Source: an uncultured Selenomonadales bacterium
GTDB taxonomy: Bacteria; Bacillota_C; Negativicutes; Selenomonadales; Selenomonadaceae
Length of the DNA stretch: 6,289 nt
Assembly: GCA_937907035.1 (NCBI GenBank)
Contig: CALCTX010000380.1
Location: 1 to 6,289 of the forward strand
Direction: 5' to 3'
Part shown: one piece after another, positions 1 through 3,865 of the stretch
Layout: every line of letters begins with the position of its first letter
Numbering within the stretch: the stretch's first letter is position 1
Translations under genes and position numbers: made by a program
Notes under the pieces: generated by a model
The model's database searches: none
The model's input: the letters and a program-made list of their open reading frames with translations, nothing else
Told to the model about the DNA's origin: nothing

Positions 1-1
1 T

Positions 2-700
2 TTGGATATGATTATCGATCATCATAATGCCGGCGATGAATATTTTGCGGTGATTATCGCGAATTATGAACCGGATGCGTATGATGCATTGGATTTGGTA
101 AGTGATATTCGTGACCGGATCGGCGAGGGAATAAAACTTGTACTTGCGGCCGATAACTGGAGTGATTATGAAAACGAGGCAAAAAATCGCGGAGTAGATG
201 AATTTATTGGCCGGCCGTTTTATAAATCCCGGTTCATTAAATTAATGGACAGATTGACGGGAACAGGAAATTCGGAACAGCAGGAATCCGGTTTAGAGTA
301 TTTTTCCCAGCTAAATGTTGCCGGCAAGAGGGTTCTGCTGGTTGAGGATAATGAGATCAATGCTGAGATAGCCCGGGAAATCTTTGAAATGGCGGGCCTG
401 ATTGTTGAGTGTGCGATTGATGGCAAGATGGGGTCGGAGATGGTGGCCCGGTCAGCAGATTGGTATTATGATATTGTATTTATGGATATTCAGATGCCGG
501 TAATGGATGGTTATGAGGCGGCCAAAGCAATCCGTGAGCTTGGCAGGGAGTATACAAGCAGATTGCCGATTGTGGCAATGACAGCCAATGTATTTGCGGA
601 AGATGTCATCAATTCTCATAATGCCGGAATGGATGAGCATATCGGTAAGCCAATCGATTTTGAACAATTAAGCCGGGTTCTTGCAAAATGGCTGAGTTGA
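2..700 (+). CDS. C-terminal part of a hybrid histidine kinase or multi-receiver protein (pseudo-receiver plus receiver), 5' truncated
   Basis: The reading frame is open at the left edge, so the true start and the upstream domains lie outside; the first visible codon is TTG and need not be a start. Two receiver (REC) folds are visible in 232 residues. Residues 1-87 form a degenerate REC: the phosphoacceptor Asp position is Ala20 (VIIANYEP against the usual VIIDxxMP), the Thr/Ser position is Ala, and the conserved Lys is Arg71 (IGRP). Residues 108-232 form a complete REC: acidic pair E115/D116 in LLVEDNEIN, phosphoacceptor D162 in FMDIQMPVMDG, T194 in AMTAN and K216 in IGKP. The intact domain should accept a phosphoryl group from a histidine kinase. 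No DNA-binding output domain follows, since the protein ends at the REC. This matches the tail of hybrid sensor kinases (HisKA-HATPase-REC-REC), but a stand-alone multi-REC protein cannot be excluded. The REC assignment is firm; the hybrid-kinase context is inferred. Confidence 0.9.
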   Translation: MDMIIDHHNAGDEYFAVIIANYEPDAYDALDLVSDIRDRIGEGIKLVLAADNWSDYENEAKNRGVDEFIGRPFYKSRFIKLMDRLTGTGNSEQQESGLEYFSQLNVAGKRVLLVEDNEINAEIAREIFEMAGLIVECAIDGKMGSEMVARSADWYYDIVFMDIQMPVMDGYEAAKAIRELGREYTSRLPIVAMTANVFAEDVINSHNAGMDEHIGKPIDFEQLSRVLAKWLS

Positions 701-724
701 GCAGAAACAGAATATATTTAATAT
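697..724 (+). promoter_or_regulatory. Possible sigma-A type promoter for the thioesterase/carboxypeptidase genes
   Basis: TTGAGC at 697-702 overlaps the stop codon of the upstream gene. It is followed after 16 bases by TAATAT at 719-724. Each hexamer matches the housekeeping consensus at four of six positions. The predicted start near 731 would give a leader of about 27 bases before the ATG at 758. The 57-base gap is AT-rich, so chance matches are likely. Read-through from upstream is the alternative. Confidence 0.22.
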
Positions 725-742
725 TGGCGAAGTATTTTTAAT

Positions 743-746
743 AAGG
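743..746 (+). promoter_or_regulatory. Ribosome binding site deciding the thioesterase start
   Basis: AAGG lies 11 bases before the ATG at 758 but only 2 bases before the in-frame GTG at 749. The short spacing makes GTG an unlikely start, so the ATG is preferred. The site is weak, and the choice changes the protein by only three residues. Confidence 0.45.
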
Positions 747-757
747 CAGTGGATTTA

Positions 758-1201
758 ATGGAAAAAAGAACAGCACAAGAAGCTTTGCAGCATATGCGGA
801 CTTTTTATACGGATAATCCGTTTTTGGGATTGTTGGGGGTAAAGATTTCAGAAGTATCTTATGGCCGGGTGCGGCTGGATGTTGATATCAGTCATAAACT
901 GACCAATGTTTATCATATGGCACATGGCGGGATTGCTATGACTTTGGCTGATACGGCAGCCGGAGCTGCATGTTTGACTTGTAATCGGCGGGTTGTGACG
1001 CTTGATTGTACGCTCAATTATATAAAACCTATTCCGGAACATAGCCGGATCCATGCGATCGGGCGGGTCATTCATGAAGGAAAACATACAATGGTTTGTG
1101 AAGCTGATGTTTTGAATGAGTATGATCAGTTGTGTGTAAAGTTTCAGGGGACTTTTTTTGTGATAAAAGAGTATACGGATACTGGGGATGTTGAGATTTG
1201 A
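758..1201 (+). CDS. PaaI-type hotdog-fold acyl-CoA thioesterase
   Basis: This 147-residue protein has the length and layout of the PaaI/4HBT thioesterase family, small cytosolic hotdog-fold enzymes that usually act as dimers or tetramers and hydrolyse acyl-CoA or aryl-CoA thioesters. The signature is at residues 50-65: N50, then H56-G57-G58, then the catalytic-type acid D65 in LADTA, in the order N..H..HGG..(6)..D expected for PaaI proteins. Downstream strands (VTLDCTLNYIKPI, then a strand running through AIGRVIHEGKHT) match the family's beta-sheet. The substrate cannot be read from sequence; phenylacetyl-CoA genes are absent, so a general house-cleaning role is more likely than a catabolic one. 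Its stop codon overlaps the start of the carboxypeptidase gene, which suggests co-translation. The start is ATG 758 on ribosome-site spacing; GTG 749 would add three residues. Confidence 0.9.
   Translation: MEKRTAQEALQHMRTFYTDNPFLGLLGVKISEVSYGRVRLDVDISHKLTNVYHMAHGGIAMTLADTAAGAACLTCNRRVVTLDCTLNYIKPIPEHSRIHAIGRVIHEGKHTMVCEADVLNEYDQLCVKFQGTFFVIKEYTDTGDVEI
1184..1200 (+). promoter_or_regulatory. Overlapping stop/start (TTGA) with a weak ribosome binding site before a TTG start
   Basis: The tetramer TTGA at 1198-1201 carries both the TGA stop of the thioesterase and the TTG start of the carboxypeptidase. GGGG at 1184-1187 sits 10 bases before the TTG and is a weak Shine-Dalgarno match. An in-frame TGA at 1192-1194 rules out any start further upstream. 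The first in-frame ATG (1255) would delete the signal peptide, so TTG is needed. Translational coupling is the natural reading. Confidence 0.6.
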
Positions 1202-2361
1202 AGCGGGTTTGCTTGTATAGATTATGCGGTATAGTTTTTGCTTTGTTATTGCTTATGGGAAAAGCGGAAACGGCAGCGTTGCCGGAACCGGTAATAAATG
1301 CCCGGGCAGCGATATTAGTTGAAGCATCTACCGGACGGATATTGTATGAAAAAAATGCTGATGTTGTTAATCATCCGGCTAGTATGACCAAGATGATGAC
1401 ATGTATTTTGGCGTTAGAAACTGGCAAGGCTGATGACCGGATCGTTATCAGTAATTTTGCAATGGAAACGCCGTATCACGAGCTGGAATTTAAAACAGGG
1501 GAAGTACTTTCCTTGGGCGAATTGTTGGAGGGTATGATGTTATTGTCCGACAATGTGGCAGCTACGGCAATTGCGGAAAATTTAGCTCCGACTTATGGTA
1601 GTTTTATCGAGCTGATGAATCGTCGGGCAAAGGAGTTAGGGTTGCAAAATACGCATTTTGTCAATCCGCATGGTTTGACAGATGATCTGCATTATTCGAC
1701 GGCACGTGATATGATGAAGATTGCCCGTTGCGGTTGGTCTAAGCCGGCTTTTCGTAACCTGGTCGGTGAACAGACAGGCCTTGTTGAATGGTCTAAGCCC
1801 ACCTGGCGTAAGGATTGGGTGGAAAACACCAATGAATTGTTAAATGAATATCCGGGTATGGTCGGAATAAAAACCGGTTGGACAGAAGCGGCCGGCGGTT
1901 GTTTAGCTTCTGCCGCCGAGCGCAATGGGGTAACGCTGATAGCCATTGTCATGAATGCAGAATCTGTCTCAGAGCGATTTGCCGATACGCGTAAGTTAAT
2001 GGATTATGGGTTTTCAGCAGTTAAAGGCGTCAAAGGTCCGGTAAAGGAACGTATGGGTAAGAAGATTGCGGTTAATGGCAGTCGTAAGGGTCATATTATG
2101 GCATACCCTGCTTTTGATATTTGTTATCCGCTGTTACAGGGGGAAAATGCAGAAAATTTCAGCTTGCGTTATGAGTTACCGGCTTATGTAAAAGCTCCGG
2201 TAAAAAAAGGCCGGCAGGTCGACGAGGTGGTTGTTCTTTATAAAAGGAAAGAAATCGGGAGAATTCCTGTGATTGCGGCTGAGGATGCTGAACCGGGATT
2301 TAGTTTGCTGGCTTTTGCTGAAGGGATTTTCGATAATTTATATACAATATTGTTCTGCTAA
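1198..2361 (+). CDS. D-alanyl-D-alanine carboxypeptidase (peptidase S11, low-molecular-weight penicillin-binding protein)
   Basis: This 387-residue protein should remove the terminal D-Ala from peptidoglycan pentapeptide stems outside the membrane, which limits cross-linking. Residues 1-27 form a signal peptide: basic MKR, hydrophobic core around 11-20, and a likely cleavage near AETAA. All three active-site motifs of the family are present: S62-M-T-K65 (SxxK, with the acylated serine), S117-D-N119 (SxN) and K225-T-G227 (KTG). The family block NTHFVNPHGL occurs at 151-160. Residues about 276-362 match the small beta-rich C-terminal domain of PBP5-type enzymes. Residues about 366-387 form an amphipathic/hydrophobic tail that would anchor the enzyme to the outer membrane face. 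The length matches dacA/dacF-type enzymes; which paralogue it is (vegetative or sporulation) cannot be told here. The start is TTG, overlapping the thioesterase stop; a TTG at 1213 is a possible alternative. A WSKPxxR peptide occurs twice, 18 residues apart (181 and 199 regions). Confidence 0.95.
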   Translation: MKRVCLYRLCGIVFALLLLMGKAETAALPEPVINARAAILVEASTGRILYEKNADVVNHPASMTKMMTCILALETGKADDRIVISNFAMETPYHELEFKTGEVLSLGELLEGMMLLSDNVAATAIAENLAPTYGSFIELMNRRAKELGLQNTHFVNPHGLTDDLHYSTARDMMKIARCGWSKPAFRNLVGEQTGLVEWSKPTWRKDWVENTNELLNEYPGMVGIKTGWTEAAGGCLASAAERNGVTLIAIVMNAESVSERFADTRKLMDYGFSAVKGVKGPVKERMGKKIAVNGSRKGHIMAYPAFDICYPLLQGENAENFSLRYELPAYVKAPVKKGRQVDEVVVLYKRKEIGRIPVIAAEDAEPGFSLLAFAEGIFDNLYTILFC

Positions 2362-2373
2362 ATAACACTTGTG

Positions 2374-2380
2374 AAGGAGA
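2374..2380 (+). promoter_or_regulatory. Strong ribosome binding site of the HD-GYP gene
   Basis: AAGGAGA lies 7 bases before the ATG at 2388 and is the best Shine-Dalgarno match in the window. It fixes the start of the HD-GYP protein. It sits within the 26-base gap after the carboxypeptidase stop, where I see no room for a terminator. Confidence 0.8.
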
Positions 2381-2387
2381 AGCTGTC

Positions 2388-3818
2388 ATGTGCAACAAGC
2401 TCCTGAGGATTTTTGTTATATCGGATGATTCTGACCTGGAGAAGGCGGTTCGGACTGTGGCGCCTCTCGAGGGTTTTTCTCATGTAGTAAACGGCGCTTC
2501 GAAAACTGACTGGCCGGTTGAAAGGATAGCCGTAAGCGATGTAGTTGTTTTTGATATTGCTGTTGAAGAGTTACTGAAGAAGATAAGAGATTACCGGCAT
2601 TTGCGGCAGGGGGCGGAAGCATATGCTGTTTATTGCGATCGCACAGGAAGCCTTGCTGACCCGGAAATATTATCCGCAGTGGATGATGTTTGGACTGCTC
2701 CGTTTTGTGAGACACGGGTTTGTTTTGCATTTGGGCGGGTACAGAGGTTGATAGAAACTTCCCAAAAGATGCTGTTGTCTGAGCAGGCGGTAATAAATGC
2801 GGAAACGTCGCCAGTAATAATTTGTGCAGCTGACGGGACAATAGCCTTGATCAATAAAGCCGGGGAGCAGATGTTTGAACAAAAGTCAGCAGATCTTATT
2901 GGGAAAAAATATCTTGATTGGAAAAAAAGCAAGTTAAATTTGACGGCGCAGAGCATTGGTGAAAAACCGAAGCAAAATTTTGGATATTTATTCGGTACGA
3001 AGGTTTTTGAGTTTGAATTAAGTGAGAAAGCGATTGACTGTACGGTTGATAAGCGTTACAGCTGGTATTGTTTTTTCAAGAATATAACCGAATACAAAGA
3101 TCGTTTTCGGATGCTTAACAAGTTTAAGGAAGTTTTGGAGCAGGATGTTGCTGTTAAGGCACGGACGATAGGAGATATTCAGCAAAAGATATATCTGGCT
3201 TTTGCCAATATAATTGACTTACGGGACAAACAGACGGGTACGCAGCTGCGCTATACCAGTTACATTATCAAAGCGCTGATGAGGGAAATGGCAAAAGAAG
3301 GGCGTTTTCCGGAACTGCGGGATAAGGAATATTGTGAAGCGATATTAAAAGCATCATTGGTGCATGATATCGGAATGTTTGTTTTGCCGGATAATATCAT
3401 TTTTAAGAACGGCGCTTATTCGGAAGAAGATCGGCGGGTTATGCAGCAGCACACAGTTTTTGGCAAAAAAATGCTTGACCGCACATTGGCTAAACTGGAA
3501 AATTTTAAAGGATATAAGGTTGCTTCCGATATGGCGTTGTACCATCATGAACGGTTTGATGGCAGCGGGTATCCGAAAGGATTGGTTGGTAAAGACATTC
3601 CGTTGCCGGCACGGATAATGGCGGTCGTTGACGCATTTGCCGCACTTATTTCGCCGCGTTCATATCGGATGACATATACAGTACAGCAAGCCTATTCATT
3701 GATGAAATCCAATGCCGGAGTCCAATTTGATCTGGATATTGTGGCGGCTTTTATTATGGCCCGCCCGGAGATTGAGAAGATTGTTAATGAAATGATCTAT
3801 AAGATAGAAAAAGGGTGA
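2388..3818 (+). CDS. Receiver-like / PAS / HD-GYP protein (cyclic-di-GMP phosphodiesterase family)
   Basis: This 476-residue soluble protein has three parts. Residues 1-122 look like a degenerate receiver: D13/D14 and a possible phosphoacceptor D56 (VVVFD) are present, but the first acidic position is Ser12 and the conserved Lys is Ala104 (WTAPF). Residues about 130-237 form a PAS domain (ADGTIALINKAGEQMF at 148-163, closing in KNITEYKDR), followed by a helical linker. Residues about 262-465 form an HD-GYP domain: H326-D327, H355, H386-H387, G392-S-G-Y-P396 and D415. HD-GYP enzymes hydrolyse cyclic-di-GMP or related cyclic dinucleotides through a metal centre. Here the core ligands are kept, but the usual ETGxH is QTGTQ (Q282, Q286), HDIGK is HDIGM (M330), DxFDAL is DAFAAL (A418) and PYRK is SYRM (M428). 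It may therefore be a two-metal enzyme of changed activity, or a ligand-binding sensor. It lies 26 bases after the carboxypeptidase gene, probably in the same operon. The domain call is firm; catalysis is uncertain. Confidence 0.9.
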   Translation: MCNKLLRIFVISDDSDLEKAVRTVAPLEGFSHVVNGASKTDWPVERIAVSDVVVFDIAVEELLKKIRDYRHLRQGAEAYAVYCDRTGSLADPEILSAVDDVWTAPFCETRVCFAFGRVQRLIETSQKMLLSEQAVINAETSPVIICAADGTIALINKAGEQMFEQKSADLIGKKYLDWKKSKLNLTAQSIGEKPKQNFGYLFGTKVFEFELSEKAIDCTVDKRYSWYCFFKNITEYKDRFRMLNKFKEVLEQDVAVKARTIGDIQQKIYLAFANIIDLRDKQTGTQLRYTSYIIKALMREMAKEGRFPELRDKEYCEAILKASLVHDIGMFVLPDNIIFKNGAYSEEDRRVMQQHTVFGKKMLDRTLAKLENFKGYKVASDMALYHHERFDGSGYPKGLVGKDIPLPARIMAVVDAFAALISPRSYRMTYTVQQAYSLMKSNAGVQFDLDIVAAFIMARPEIEKIVNEMIYKIEKG

Positions 3819-3847
3819 ATACTGTAAGATTTACCGTATAGAAAGAT

Positions 3848-3855
3848 GAGAGGAA
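3848..3855 (+). promoter_or_regulatory. Ribosome binding site of the multi-PAS kinase
   Basis: The purine tract GAGAGGAA ends 10 bases before the ATG at 3866. ATGs at 3846 and 3855 are in other frames (the latter runs ATG-AGC-TGA), so 3866 is the best start. No stem-loop plus T-run is visible in the 47 bases after the HD-GYP stop, so read-through transcription is possible. Confidence 0.55.
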
Positions 3856-3865
3856 TGAGCTGATC

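Noticed and set aside
701..757. Possible terminator or small RNA between the left-edge gene and the thioesterase
   Set aside because: The gap is AT-rich, but no GC-rich inverted repeat followed by a T-run is present.
749..757. GTG at 749 as the thioesterase start
   Set aside because: It leaves only 2 bases between AAGG and the start codon; the ATG at 758 has a workable spacing and fits the family length equally well.
2635..2642. GCGATCGC octamer resembling the cyanobacterial HIP1 repeat
   Set aside because: I noticed only this one copy, and it lies inside the HD-GYP coding sequence. HIP1 is meaningful only when very frequent, and nothing else suggests a cyanobacterium.
2416..2841. Minus-strand open frame of 141 codons inside the HD-GYP gene
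   Set aside because: It is antisense to the receiver-like and early PAS parts, has a low-complexity His/Gln/Pro/Ser-rich product, and no ribosome site was noted.
3815..3842. Possible promoter before the kinase (GTGAAT and TATAGA)
   Set aside because: The -35 candidate matches only about three of six consensus bases and overlaps the HD-GYP stop; this is too weak to annotate.
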